Under the pieces are notes generated by a model. It did no database searches. It had not been told where the DNA came from and saw nothing but the letters and a program-made list of their open reading frames with translations. The translations under genes were made by a program, and so were the position numbers. Below, one piece after another: positions 34,218-43,906 of a DNA stretch of 58,876 nt (the first letter of the stretch is position 1; the number at the start of each line of letters is the position of its first letter). This stretch comes from an uncultured Treponema sp. (GTDB lineage: Bacteria > Spirochaetota > Spirochaetia > Treponematales > Treponemataceae): assembly GCA_934691925.1 (NCBI GenBank), contig CAKUTI010000009.1, positions 1 through 58,876 of the forward strand. The letters are read 5' to 3'.

Positions 34218-34473
34218 AAATCCAACTAAAACCAAGAACAATAATGAATATTTTTCGGGCGCTCCTGCTTTGCAGGTTTGCTTTTTCAATGCGTTTTTCA
34301 CATTAAAAGTCTCAGTTTCTTCCTTATTCAATGAAAATCTTTGAAAATTATATCGTTTTTATGAAGCGTGTACAAATTTTGAGTTTGCCTTTAACAAAGC
34401 GATAAAATAAAATTTTCTTTTAGATTTTCAAAAAATGCGTTAAATTTATTCTATAAAATAAAAGAGGATTGCT

Positions 34474-35526
34474 ATGAAAAAATCTTTTGCTTTAATTTTT
34501 GGAATCGCGTTTGCCGCTTCTTCATTGATGATTTCATGCGGCTCAACTTCTTCCGTTGCGGCAGTTAAAGAGTCTTCCGAAACTGAAAACGCTCCGGAAT
34601 TTGTCCGAAAAGAACTTCCTGAAAATATGCGCGTGGGCGCGAAAGGCGACAGAAAAGTCAAAACTGAAACCGACCCTTATATTGTTTCCGTTATTGACGA
34701 GGCGAAAGAAAAATTTATTCAGAGCTTTTTCACCGATGGCGAAAAGCAGATTACGCTTGAATACAGCCTTTTTATTCCTGAAAATTTGGACTACTCAAAA
34801 AAATATCCGCTCGTGATGTACATTCCAGACGCTTCGGGCGCGAGCAAAAACGCAAAAGAGCTTGTCGAGCAGTATTTTGGCGCGGATATCTGGGCTTCAA
34901 AGGAAGTTCAGGAAAAGCACGAATGTTTTGTTTTTGTTCCGGCGTTTTCTGAAATCGTTGCGGACGACAACTGCGATGTTTCAGACGAGATTGAAGTTGC
35001 TATGAAAATAATCTCATCGCTTGTTCAAAACTACAACATTGACACTGGCAGAATTTACGCGAGCGGCCAGTCGATGGGGTGCATGACGAGCCTTTACTTG
35101 AATTCAAAATATCCGAATTTGTTTGCGGCTTCGCTTTTTGTTTCCGGGCAATGGTGGGTTTATTCGCTTTCGCCGCTTAAAAACGCGAGGTTTTTCTATA
35201 TTACAGCCGAGGGCGACGAAAAAGCGGCCGGCGGCCAGTCAGACTTGATGAATTATTTTGACAAGCGTAATGTTTCTTATTCGTTTGGAAAATGGAGCGC
35301 GCAGGAAACAAGCGAAGTTCAGAATGAGAATGCGAAAAAGCTGATTTCAGAAGGCAAAAACGCGAATTTCATCAGATTTGAGAAAGGCACAGTTTTGACA
35401 GACGATGAGAAAATGGAGCATATGGCTTCATTCAACTACGGCTACAGAATTGAAGCAGTGCGCGACTGGCTTTTTGACCAGAAAAGCGAAAATTCGTTTT
35501 TTGAAAAGCTGATTAACGCGAAATAA
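34474..35526 (+). CDS. lipoprotein alpha/beta-hydrolase (esterase-like)
   Basis: The 350-residue protein has a lipoprotein signal: MKKSFALIFGIAFAASSLM then ISCGS with the acceptor Cys at about 22. The mature part is an alpha/beta-hydrolase of the prolyl-oligopeptidase/PHB-depolymerase type: the early strand YPLVMYIPDASGASKN, nucleophile elbow ASGQSMGCMTSLYL with the catalytic Ser, and a C-terminal EHMASFNYGYRI with a likely catalytic His. Substrate unknown; probably periplasmic or surface ester bonds. AGAGGA precedes the ATG and TATAAA at 34452-34457 may be the -10 box. Confidence 0.8.
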   Translation: MKKSFALIFGIAFAASSLMISCGSTSSVAAVKESSETENAPEFVRKELPENMRVGAKGDRKVKTETDPYIVSVIDEAKEKFIQSFFTDGEKQITLEYSLFIPENLDYSKKYPLVMYIPDASGASKNAKELVEQYFGADIWASKEVQEKHECFVFVPAFSEIVADDNCDVSDEIEVAMKIISSLVQNYNIDTGRIYASGQSMGCMTSLYLNSKYPNLFAASLFVSGQWWVYSLSPLKNARFFYITAEGDEKAAGGQSDLMNYFDKRNVSYSFGKWSAQETSEVQNENAKKLISEGKNANFIRFEKGTVLTDDEKMEHMASFNYGYRIEAVRDWLFDQKSENSFFEKLINAK

Positions 35527-35540
35527 TTTTTTTTGTTTCC

Positions 35541-35594
35541 TGGCGGAGGCTTGTTTTTGCATTGAAAGCGAAACGAGTTCCGCCGATTTTTTTT
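35541..35594 (+). terminator. possible intrinsic terminator after the esterase gene
   Basis: TGGCGGA (from 35541) pairs with TCCGCC (35579-35584), followed by GA and eight T (35587-35594). The loop of about 30 bases is long and may fold further. Confidence 0.4.
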
Positions 35595-35691
35595 GCTAGC
35601 TTTCTTTCTTTTTGAAATCGCTCGCGTTTCCTTCATTCGCCTGTAAAATCATCGTTTTTCCTCTCTTGATGACTAATTTTTTTGTTTCTTT

Positions 35692-35697
35692 TATAAT
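35692..35697 (+). promoter_or_regulatory. -10 box of the SH3-domain lipoprotein gene
   Basis: A perfect TATAAT nine bases before the ATG at 35707; no Shine-Dalgarno lies between. A leader of two bases or none is predicted. Confidence 0.5.
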
Positions 35698-35706
35698 CTG
35701 AAAATT

Positions 35707-37113
35707 ATGAAAATTGCAAAGTGCCTTTCTGCGCTTTTTTTTGCGTCTTTTTTGTCTTTGTTTTCGGGCTGTTCGGGACTTTTTAGCGGCTCGCTTGGCT
35801 ACAGCGTTCTTTTGTGGAGCAATTCTGAGCATAATGTTCAGGACGGAGCAATCTTAAAAGTCTACATCAAGTCTAATATTTCTCAGGTTTATGTTGTTTC
35901 GTTTCCAAAATCAAAAGAGAAATTTGAGATTCCGCTTTGGCAGATTACCGAGCCTGAGTCAAAGGGAAAAGCTTTGCGCCGGCAGGCGCGGTTCGCTGAT
36001 TTTGCGCACACTTACGCTTCTGTAAAGCTGGACGGACTTCCAATCCGCGAGGAGGCGGTGAACACTTCAAAGCAGGTTTACCGGTTGCGCGAGGGCGAAA
36101 TTGTGCGTTGTCTTTACCGCGGAACTGGCGCGGCTGTAACAAACGGCCACGGAAATATGAGCGGCGAGTGGCTTCGCGTTTTGACAAGCACAGGAACTGT
36201 TGGCTGGTGTTTTTCTCACAATCTTGAGCTTTTTGAAGCTGGCGTTGACGTTTCGTTCAGTCAAAATCTTGAAGATTCTGAACCTGATGAGGAAAATTCA
36301 GTTGCTCAGGAAATTGAGAATCTTGCGTCAAAAAAATGGTATCCTGAAAATTTTGCGGAAATGATTAAAAACCGGAGAATAAATCCTGAAAAAATGAAGC
36401 TTGAATACGGATTTGACTTTGGAATTCTGACGACAAAAACAGAAACGACGGTTGAAAACGGCGAGACAGTCGAAATTGAAGTTCCGATTCCGGCAAGCGA
36501 AATTGTTTTGGCTGGAAAAGCGAAATATCAAGATGAAAATGAGTCGCTTGAATGGAAATTCACCGACATCACAAAAAATTCAAAAAATGAATATGACTTC
36601 AAGTCGTCAAACCTTGTGATGAGCGTTCGCGGCGGCTCGGCGGTTCTTCAATATATGGAAGGCGGAAAAGTTAAAATCATAAATCTCGTTGCAATTTCTG
36701 AAAATGTCGGCGCGCTTGTTCAAAATGAAATCGAGCGCAGGCAGCAGGAGCTTGAAGCGGTTTTCGAGGCAGGCCCGGAATTCAAAAGCTCAAGCTACGG
36801 AACAATAAAATTCAGCAGCTTTGATTCTTTGCGCTGGACAGGCTACCGGCTTTTGGTTCCTTCCGTGATTTCAAGAAACGCGAAAGACGATGTTGAAGTT
36901 TCAATCGAATATTTTATTCCGAATTCGCTGAAATCTTCTTTTGACGGAGTTTTGACGATGAAATTTGAGGGAATGGAAAACAAAATCAATTTCTTCTATA
37001 AACTTACCGACACAGGCTTGCGCCTTGAAGATGCTTCTCAGGCGGCTTTCCGTGGGGATTTGGTTTCTGCGCGCGGCTCAAGCCCGATTGTAATGTTCTT
37101 CGAGAAAAAATAG
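35707..37113 (+). CDS. lipoprotein with a bacterial SH3-like domain
   Basis: The 468-residue protein has a lipoprotein signal MKIAKCLSALFFASFLSLFSGC with lipidation at Cys22. Residues about 95-180 resemble a bacterial SH3 (SH3b) domain: KLDGLPIREEA, REGEIVRCLYRGTGA, GEWLRVLTSTGTVGWCFSH. SH3b domains often bind peptidoglycan or peptides. The C-terminal half is a beta-rich region without a recognised family (KIKFSSFDSLRWTGYRL-like strands). It is nine bases upstream of the ABC-F gene, so probably cotranscribed with it. Confidence 0.75.
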   Translation: MKIAKCLSALFFASFLSLFSGCSGLFSGSLGYSVLLWSNSEHNVQDGAILKVYIKSNISQVYVVSFPKSKEKFEIPLWQITEPESKGKALRRQARFADFAHTYASVKLDGLPIREEAVNTSKQVYRLREGEIVRCLYRGTGAAVTNGHGNMSGEWLRVLTSTGTVGWCFSHNLELFEAGVDVSFSQNLEDSEPDEENSVAQEIENLASKKWYPENFAEMIKNRRINPEKMKLEYGFDFGILTTKTETTVENGETVEIEVPIPASEIVLAGKAKYQDENESLEWKFTDITKNSKNEYDFKSSNLVMSVRGGSAVLQYMEGGKVKIINLVAISENVGALVQNEIERRQQELEAVFEAGPEFKSSSYGTIKFSSFDSLRWTGYRLLVPSVISRNAKDDVEVSIEYFIPNSLKSSFDGVLTMKFEGMENKINFFYKLTDTGLRLEDASQAAFRGDLVSARGSSPIVMFFEKK

Positions 37114-37122
37114 GAAAATTTT

Positions 37123-39084
37123 ATGGCATTTGTACAATTCTCGCAGGTTTCGCTTGCGTTTGGCGACCGCGATATTTTGAAAAAAGTTTCTGTGAACCTT
37201 GCGAAAGGAAGCAAGGCTGCTCTCACCGGGGCAAACGGAACTGGAAAATCGACTCTGATAAAAGTGATGGCGGGGCTTATTCAGCCTGATGAAGGAACTC
37301 GCTCCGCTTCAAAAGACGCAAGAATCGCTTATCTTCCGCAAAGCGGGCTTACTCACCACGGCTGTTCGCTTCGTGAGGAGGCGGACAAGGCTTTTTCGTT
37401 CGGCTATGAGCTTATGGCGGAGCTTGACAAAATCGGCGACGAGCTGAAATCAGGAGACGGAAACCAGAACGCGCTTTTGGAACGCCACGACAAAATTTTG
37501 AACGAGCTTGAAGATTCCGGCTGGAACCGCAGAAATGTGATGGCTGAGCAAGTTTTGACAGGTCTTGGTTTTTCACATGATGATTTGGACCGCGCCTGCG
37601 AGGAATTTTCGGGCGGCTGGCAGATGAGAATCGCGCTTGCAAAGGCCTTGATGGTGAATCCTGACATTTTGCTTTTGGATGAGCCTACAAACTATCTTGA
37701 TATTGACGCGCGCGGCTGGCTTGAAAACTTTTTGAACAATTTCAATGGCGGATTTTTGCTTGTCTCGCACGACCGCTATTTTCTTGACCACACGATTAAC
37801 GAGGTTTATGAGCTTTTCAACGGCGATCTTCACCGCTATCCCGGAAATTTCACTCATTATGAAAAAGTTCGCGAGGTGGAGCTTGAAACTTTAATTAAAG
37901 AATACGAAAAACAGCAGGAAGAAATTCAGCACTTGCAGGAATTTATCGACAGATTCCGCTATAAGGCGACAAAGGCGGTTCAGGCTCAGGAACGGCAGAA
38001 AATGCTCGACAAAATTCTTGAGCACGAAATTGTGGTTCCTGAAAGCCTGAAGAAAATTCATTTTAAATTTCCGCCGGCTCCTCATTCCGGCCGACTGGTC
38101 GCGACTTTGAGCGGAATCACAAAATCTTACGACGGAAAGCGAAACGTTCTTGAAAATCTTGACTTGGTTGTTGAAAACGGCGACAGGCTTGTTGTTGCAG
38201 GCCATAACGGAGCTGGAAAATCGACTTTGCTTAGAATTATCGCCGGAGTTGACAAAAATTTTCAAGGCGAGGTGAAATTTGGAACTGGCGTTTCTGTCGG
38301 ATATTTCAGTCAGGACAATGCGGAAACTTTGAAAGGCAGCGCGACGATTCTTGAAACGATTGAAAATGAAGCTCCGCTGGAGCTTGTTCCGAAAGTGCGC
38401 GATATGCTCGGCGCATTCTTGTTCCGAGGCGACGATGTTTTTAAAAGCCTTGATGTGCTTTCTGGCGGCGAAAAGGCTAGAGTCGCGCTTTTGAAGCTTT
38501 TGCTCCGCCCGGTAAATCTTCTGATTCTCGACGAGCCGACAAACCATCTTGATATGCATTCGAAGGACGTTCTTCTTGAAGCGTTAAAGGATTTTTGCGG
38601 AACTGTGATTTTTGTTTCGCACGACCGCGGATTTATTGAAGATTTGTCCACGCGCGTTCTGGAGCTTAAGCCCGGCTCGCACAGGATTTTCCCCGGCGAC
38701 TACAAATATTATATGCAGCGTCTCGAAGACGAGGCGAACGGAATTGTTACGAACGGAGATTCTGCGTCTGCTGCCAACGAAGCTGAAAATCTCACGGAAG
38801 ATTCTGATTCAAAATCTCAGGCGAAACTGAACTGGGAAGAGCGGAAAAAATTCGAGGCAGAAAAACGAAAAGCGGAAAAAAATGTAAAAACGCTCGAGGA
38901 CGAAATCTTAAAGACCGAAAACGAGAAAAAAAACGAAGAGAACAAGATGGCGAATCCTGATGTTTACTCGAACGGCGAAAAGGCGAAAGCGGTCCAGAAA
39001 AAGATTGAGGAACTTTCTGCCAAGCTCGATGATTTGAACGAAAAATGGATGGAAGCCGCCGATGCTCTCGAAAAATTCAGCTGA
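37123..39084 (+). CDS. ABC-F family ATPase (Uup/YdiF-like)
   Basis: Soluble ribosome-associated ATPase with two ABC domains and no membrane domain. Domain 1 has Walker A GANGTGKST (about 37-45), signature FSGGWQMRIALAKAL and LLLDEPTNYLD; domain 2 has GHNGAGKSTLLRI, LSGGEKARVALLKLL and LILDEPTNHLD. The inter-domain linker is the charged P-site tRNA interaction motif region. The C-terminal about 90 residues form a Lys/Glu coiled coil with KAVQKKIEELSAKLDDL, as in Uup-type proteins. The 653-residue length fits. ABC-F members act in translation or antibiotic resistance; which applies here is unknown. Confidence 0.92.
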   Translation: MAFVQFSQVSLAFGDRDILKKVSVNLAKGSKAALTGANGTGKSTLIKVMAGLIQPDEGTRSASKDARIAYLPQSGLTHHGCSLREEADKAFSFGYELMAELDKIGDELKSGDGNQNALLERHDKILNELEDSGWNRRNVMAEQVLTGLGFSHDDLDRACEEFSGGWQMRIALAKALMVNPDILLLDEPTNYLDIDARGWLENFLNNFNGGFLLVSHDRYFLDHTINEVYELFNGDLHRYPGNFTHYEKVREVELETLIKEYEKQQEEIQHLQEFIDRFRYKATKAVQAQERQKMLDKILEHEIVVPESLKKIHFKFPPAPHSGRLVATLSGITKSYDGKRNVLENLDLVVENGDRLVVAGHNGAGKSTLLRIIAGVDKNFQGEVKFGTGVSVGYFSQDNAETLKGSATILETIENEAPLELVPKVRDMLGAFLFRGDDVFKSLDVLSGGEKARVALLKLLLRPVNLLILDEPTNHLDMHSKDVLLEALKDFCGTVIFVSHDRGFIEDLSTRVLELKPGSHRIFPGDYKYYMQRLEDEANGIVTNGDSASAANEAENLTEDSDSKSQAKLNWEERKKFEAEKRKAEKNVKTLEDEILKTENEKKNEENKMANPDVYSNGEKAKAVQKKIEELSAKLDDLNEKWMEAADALEKFS

Positions 39085-39207
39085 CGAAAAACAACGTTGA
39101 AAAAATCCGAAAATCTTGAAGCCTTGTCTTTTGAAATTCTCGTTTGCGCAAAAATCTGTCAGAATAAAAAAATCTTTGACAAATGAAACAAGCGGCTTCA
39201 ATATTGA

Positions 39208-40284
39208 ATGATGACAATTTCTGAATTCTTCCTGAGCGGAAACGCAAGCGGCGGCAATAAAAACAGCGGTGAAATCGAAAAGATAAAAGGCTGGACGGTT
39301 TCAAACGGAAAAATGAGTTTTTCCGCAATCGAATTCGGCTGCACTATAACAAATCTTTTTGTTCCTGACAAAAACGGGCAAAAAGTCGATGTCCTGCTTG
39401 GTTTTGACGATTTTGACGGCTGGAAAAACGGAACTGCTTCGCACAATGCTGTTGTCGGGCGTTTCGCAAACAGAATCGGCGGCGCTTCGTTTGTTCTTGA
39501 CGGAAAAAAATATTTGCTCGACAAAAATGACGGCGAAAATTGTCTTCACGGCGGATTTTTTCGCTACGAAAAGCAGTTTTGGAATGGCAAGCCGTTTGAA
39601 AACGCAAACGAGACTGGAATTATTTTTACGCGGGCAAGCCCTAACGGCGAGCAGAATTTTCCGGGAAATCTGAAAATAAAAGTTGTTTACGCTTTGAATC
39701 AAAAAAATCAGCTTAAAATCGAATATTTTGCAGAAACAGACGCGCCGACTCCTGTCAATTTGACGAATCATGCGTATTTTAATTTGAACGGCGCAGGCGA
39801 CATTTTAGACCATGAGGTTTTTCTTGACTGTGAAAAAATCCTGAAAATAAAAAATATGATTCCGACAGGCGATTTTATCGACGTTTCGCTTCCTGAAAAC
39901 AAGGCTTTTGATTTTAGAAAGCCGAAAAAAATCCGGGAAGATTTTGACGCAGTAAAATCCGATTCTTCAACGCGCGGCTACGACCATTGCTTTGTCACAA
40001 AGGCTTGCGAGACGGAAACTGTTTTTGCTGGATTTTGCAAAAGTGAAAAATCTGGAATCAAAATGAATATTTACACGAACCAGCGCGGAATTCAGCTTTA
40101 TACTGGAAACTGGCTTGCCTGCAAAGGGAAAAACGGCGGAAAACAAAGCGCGCAAAGCGGAATTTGCTTTGAAGCACAGCGTTTTCCAGATTCTGTGAAC
40201 CACGAAAATTTCCCAAGCTGCATTTTGCGTCCCGGAGAAAAATATCATCAGATTACGGTTTACGAATTTGAGTCAAAATCATAA
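39208..40284 (+). CDS. galM: aldose 1-epimerase (galactose mutarotase)
   Basis: Interconverts alpha and beta anomers of aldoses, feeding galactokinase. The 358-residue protein has family motifs NAVVGRFANRIGGASF, NCLHGG, the catalytic-His block LTNHAYFNLNG and the catalytic-Glu block ICFEAQRFPDSVNH near the C-terminus. It is followed by galK. A TTGACA (39176-39181) lies 17 bases before a weak CAATAT (39199-39204); a start there would fall on the second of two adjacent ATGs (39208, 39211), so the true start may be 39211. No Shine-Dalgarno is visible. Confidence 0.9.
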   Translation: MMTISEFFLSGNASGGNKNSGEIEKIKGWTVSNGKMSFSAIEFGCTITNLFVPDKNGQKVDVLLGFDDFDGWKNGTASHNAVVGRFANRIGGASFVLDGKKYLLDKNDGENCLHGGFFRYEKQFWNGKPFENANETGIIFTRASPNGEQNFPGNLKIKVVYALNQKNQLKIEYFAETDAPTPVNLTNHAYFNLNGAGDILDHEVFLDCEKILKIKNMIPTGDFIDVSLPENKAFDFRKPKKIREDFDAVKSDSSTRGYDHCFVTKACETETVFAGFCKSEKSGIKMNIYTNQRGIQLYTGNWLACKGKNGGKQSAQSGICFEAQRFPDSVNHENFPSCILRPGEKYHQITVYEFESKS

Positions 40285-40426
40285 AAAATCGGAGACTTTG
40301 AATTCTGAAAAAAATCGAATCGCTTTGAAAAAATCGTCTGAGCAAGTCAAAATGAAATTGCAAAAAGCCTCTTGGCAAGAAATCAAGATAAAATCGCAAA
40401 AATCAAAATAAAAATGGAGAAAAAAT

Positions 40427-41620
40427 ATGAATTCACTTACAAAAAATGAATATTCGCCTGAAGAGCTTCTCGATGATTTTTTGAAAATGTACGGCGGCAA
40501 AAAGGATAGCGTGCGGATTTTTTCTTCGCCTGCCAGAATCAATATAATCGGCGAGCATATCGACTACAACGGCGGAAAAGTTTTTCCTGCCTGCATAAAC
40601 CGCTATCTTTATCTTGCGGTGCGGAAGCGCGAGAATTCAAAAATCTTCTATAATGATGTGAGATTTCCTGGAAGTTTTGAATTTGACGTGAACGACAATT
40701 TTTCCTACGACAAAAAAAACGACTACGCGAATTATCTGAACGGAATTTTAAGCCAGCTGAAAGAAAGCGGACATCAGTTTTCTTGCGGATTTGAAATTCT
40801 GATGGCTTCAAATATTCCTGCTGGCGGCGGAATTTCGTCTTCGTCGGCTTTGGAGTGCGGATTTGCGTTTGCTGTCAGTGAAATTTTCGGATTCAATTTG
40901 AGCCGCGTGGAAATTGCAAGGCTCGGACAGATGAGCGAGCATCGTTTTATGAACGTGAACTGCGGAATCATGGACCAGTTTATAATTGCGACTGGAAAGA
41001 AAAACACGGCGGAAATGCTCGACTGCGCGACTTTAAATTTTGACTACGTTCCGCTGAATCTTGGAGACTACAGATTTATCGTGATGAACACAAATAAAGT
41101 GCGGAAGCTCTCTGATTCAAAGTACAACGAGCGGCGTAGCGAATGTGAAAGCGCGCTTAAAATCTTGCAGGAAAACGGCATAAAAATAAAAAATCTTTGC
41201 GATTTGACCACGGAAGAATGGCAAAAATGCAAGTCTCTTATAAAAGATGAAAATCTTCAAAAACGCGCCGAGCATTGCGTTGAAGAAAATGCTCGTGTCT
41301 TGAATGCGGCAAAGGCTTTGAAAAATAACGACCTGAAAAAGCTCGGCGAACTGATGAACGAAAGCCACAAGTCTTTGCGTGACAAATACGAGGTGAGCGG
41401 AATTGAGCTTGACACGCTTGCCGAAAGCGCGTGGAGACAGGACGGCTGCATTGGAGCGAGAATGACTGGCGCGGGATTCGGCGGCTGCGCAATCGCGCTC
41501 GTTCAAAAAGATAAAATCGATTCGTTCATTGAAAATGTCCAGTCGCTTTACACAGAAAAAATCGGCTATCCGGCAGGATTTTTCGCGTGCGAGTCTGGAG
41601 ACGGCGTAAAGGAAATATGA
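40427..41620 (+). CDS. galK: galactokinase
   Basis: Phosphorylates galactose at C1 with ATP (GHMP kinase superfamily). Signature blocks: SSPARINIIGEHIDYNGG near residues 27-46, the ATP-binding PAGGGISSSSALE, GIMDQFIIATG with the catalytic Asp, and RMTGAGFGGCAIALV near the C-terminus. Length 397 is normal. GGAGA shortly before the ATG is the ribosome-binding site. It is probably cotranscribed with galM; no galT or galE is present in the window. Confidence 0.94.
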   Translation: MNSLTKNEYSPEELLDDFLKMYGGKKDSVRIFSSPARINIIGEHIDYNGGKVFPACINRYLYLAVRKRENSKIFYNDVRFPGSFEFDVNDNFSYDKKNDYANYLNGILSQLKESGHQFSCGFEILMASNIPAGGGISSSSALECGFAFAVSEIFGFNLSRVEIARLGQMSEHRFMNVNCGIMDQFIIATGKKNTAEMLDCATLNFDYVPLNLGDYRFIVMNTNKVRKLSDSKYNERRSECESALKILQENGIKIKNLCDLTTEEWQKCKSLIKDENLQKRAEHCVEENARVLNAAKALKNNDLKKLGELMNESHKSLRDKYEVSGIELDTLAESAWRQDGCIGARMTGAGFGGCAIALVQKDKIDSFIENVQSLYTEKIGYPAGFFACESGDGVKEI

Positions 41621-41751
41621 TAAAAATAATAGGGCTTGCGGCTAAGTTAAAATCGTGCATTTGGAACTTGCCGAAGCCAGCTTTGCATTTTGCAGGAAAT
41701 TTTGTGATTTTATCACATTCTGATAAATAAAAATTAGGAGACTGTTTTAAA

Positions 41752-43687
41752 ATGGATTCAAAAATTGAATCAAAGGCAAAATTAGAAAAATCTGGAATAT
41801 CGGATAAATCGAAGAGAACAAAAAAAGCCAAAAATGTTCTGAAAATTGCGGCGTTTTTGTTTCCGCTGATTTTCAGCGGCTGCGATTTTTCTTCTGCTGG
41901 CGAGGTTTTAGACGCGATTCTTGGCGGAAATGTTTCAGCCAAGGAAACTGCCTCTTGGAATTACGATTCAAAAATGCCTGTTCATCTTGTAACAAGCGAT
42001 GTCTTGACTCTGAATATTTCTGGCGACCTTTCCGGGAAAAATCTGTATTTGGTTCAGGTGAATCCGACGAGCAGCATAATTTCCTCAGGCAATTTAAGAA
42101 CTGTTGTAAATTCAAAAAGCCTTTCTTCTTCCGCAAATAGTGCATTTCCTTTGAATAGTTCGCATTTAATGGGGGGGGAACAGTTTAGCGGCTGATTTTT
42201 CCGACTTTAACGAGACGGATTTATCAGAATTGCTTGAAAATGAATCTTCCTTTAAATACAAGCATTTTATCGGAGAAGAACTTCCTGGGCTTCGCCTCTC
42301 TTCATCTTCAAGATTCGCTTCCCAAAGTCTTTCGACAGTTTCTGCGAATTCTTTAAGTGCGGAAAAAGATTGGAGCGTCGGCGAGAAAAAATCAATTTAC
42401 GTTGACACGGACACTTCAATGTCAACTTTCAGCCAGAAAAGCGCGACTTTGCGCGCGAAAAGCGAGAACTGCTACGTCTGGATTGTTGACGATTATTTTT
42501 CTGAGTCCGCTGGCGGCGCAAAAGCCGGAACTGCAATCGCAAAAAAATACGCTGAAAAATTCGAGGAGATGTATCCTTATATCACAAAAGTTTTTGGCGG
42601 TGAATCCGACGAAATCTTGAATCTTTCTTCGGACGCAATCGTTGATATAAAAACTCTGAGCGACACCGGCGAGAAAATAAATATCGTTGTTTACGACATC
42701 GGAAATGACTACGGAAGTTCTTCTCAGACTGGCGTTGCAGGCTATTTTTACTCAAAAGATTATTATTACGCTTCGCCTGCGTACTTGGCTTTGAATTCTA
42801 GTTATGAACTTGTCGGAAAGTCGAATGTCGGAAAATATTTTTATATTGATTCTGTTTATGCGAACTCGAATTTCAGCGACACGATTTCAACTTTGGCGCA
42901 CGAATTTCAGCATATGGTCAATTTTAACCAGAAAGATATGGCTTCGTTAAAATCTGTTCTTGCTGGAACTTCCTCAAAGACACTTTCTTCTGATGCAAAC
43001 TACAACGAAATGCTTTCCATGCTGTGCGAGGATATGATGCAGGAAAAGCTCGGACTTGGCGATTCCGCGTCTCCGAAAAGCCGGATTCAGACTTTCAACG
43101 CTTATTATTGGATGTCTGGAATGAGAGAATATAGAAATGACGACAATTCTGTGCTTTCCTACAGCACGGCGTATGCATTCGGCTCGTGGCTTGCCAGGCA
43201 ATATGGCGGCGCGGCTTTAGTCAAGAAGATTTCAACAAATTTTTATGTCGGAAACGAGTCGATTGTGAATGCGGTAAACGCTTTGAACGGAACTTCAAAG
43301 ACTTTTGATGACTTGTTTGCGGAATTTACAGTCGCAGTAACTGGAATTTCTTCTTCTCACAGCTCATTTTATACGCACAATCAAAATGCTGCGCAAAGCA
43401 TTGCTTATAATTCTTATTATTATCCGATGACGGCGTTTGACTTGTGGGGCAGCAGTTTCAGTCTTGCAGGTACAACTTTTCAGACTAAAATGAACGGCTA
43501 CAAATATTCGCGCTATGACTTTTACGGACCTTATGTGTTTTCAAATGCTTATGCCGTGGATTTGCGTCCAGAATATGGAATGATAATCCACGGAGTTGGA
43601 AAATACGGCTCGAATGTAAAATCCGACTCTCTGACCTTCTCGTCTTCCGGGGCTTCAGGGCTTTATTTGTACGTCGTGATTCAATAA
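41752..43687 (+). CDS. zinc-metalloprotease lipoprotein, frame broken at a G8 tract (phase-variable candidate)
   Basis: Two frames abut at a run of eight G (42171-42178). The first encodes 147 residues: a Lys-rich start, hydrophobic segment and lipobox PLIFSGC, then ends at TGA 42193. Removing one G joins it directly to the second frame, giving about 644 residues. The second part carries TLAHEFQHMVNF, a HExxH zinc-peptidase motif like the M30 (hyicolysin) group, and a Ser/Tyr-rich C-terminal region. As written, only a truncated lipoprotein is made. With nine G it also stops at once (TAG). Either a contingency gene caught OFF, a real frameshift, or a homopolymer read error. Confidence 0.75.
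42171..42178 (+). repeat. poly-G tract (G8) in a coding region
   Basis: Eight G between ATG and AACAG. Seven (or ten) G would restore the full reading frame. Poly-G tracts are the known switching device of surface genes in Treponema and other bacteria. Confidence 0.85.
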
Positions 43688-43785
43688 GAGTGGCAAAACG
43701 CGTCATTCTGAATTTAAGGCGAGCGGAAAACTGCTTGATTTCAAAAGTTATATTTTCAGAATTTTCATTAAAAATTGCATTGAAG

Positions 43786-43850
43786 TTTCGGCGCGATGCC
43801 GAAAAGAACTTTTCATATTTGCAATCGGCGCGGCGCCGAAGTTCCGCTTT
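43786..43850. repeat. GC-rich hairpin pair downstream of the metalloprotease gene
   Basis: TTTCGGC-GCGAT-GCCGAAA (43786-43804) and CGGCGCGGCGCCG (from about 43828) are consecutive hairpins sharing the TTCGGC/GCCGAA core with the terminator next to them. Confidence 0.5.
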
Positions 43851-43853
43851 TTC

Positions 43854-43884
43854 AAAAAAAGGCTTTCGGCATTTTGCCGAAAGC
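43854..43884 (-). terminator. intrinsic terminator of the FIST-MCP operon
   Basis: Read on the minus strand, a 10-bp perfect stem GCTTTCGGCA/TGCCGAAAGC with a three-base loop is followed by a C and seven U. It lies 23 bases past the MCP stop. Confidence 0.85.
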
Positions 43885-43906
43885 GCCGCAAATTATTTTT
43901 CTCTTT

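Noticed and set aside
34218..34331. N-terminal extension of MnmG by 38 residues
   Set aside because: The extra residues have no similarity to MnmG starts, while MSGFYDFYDVAVVGGG at 34217 fits exactly.
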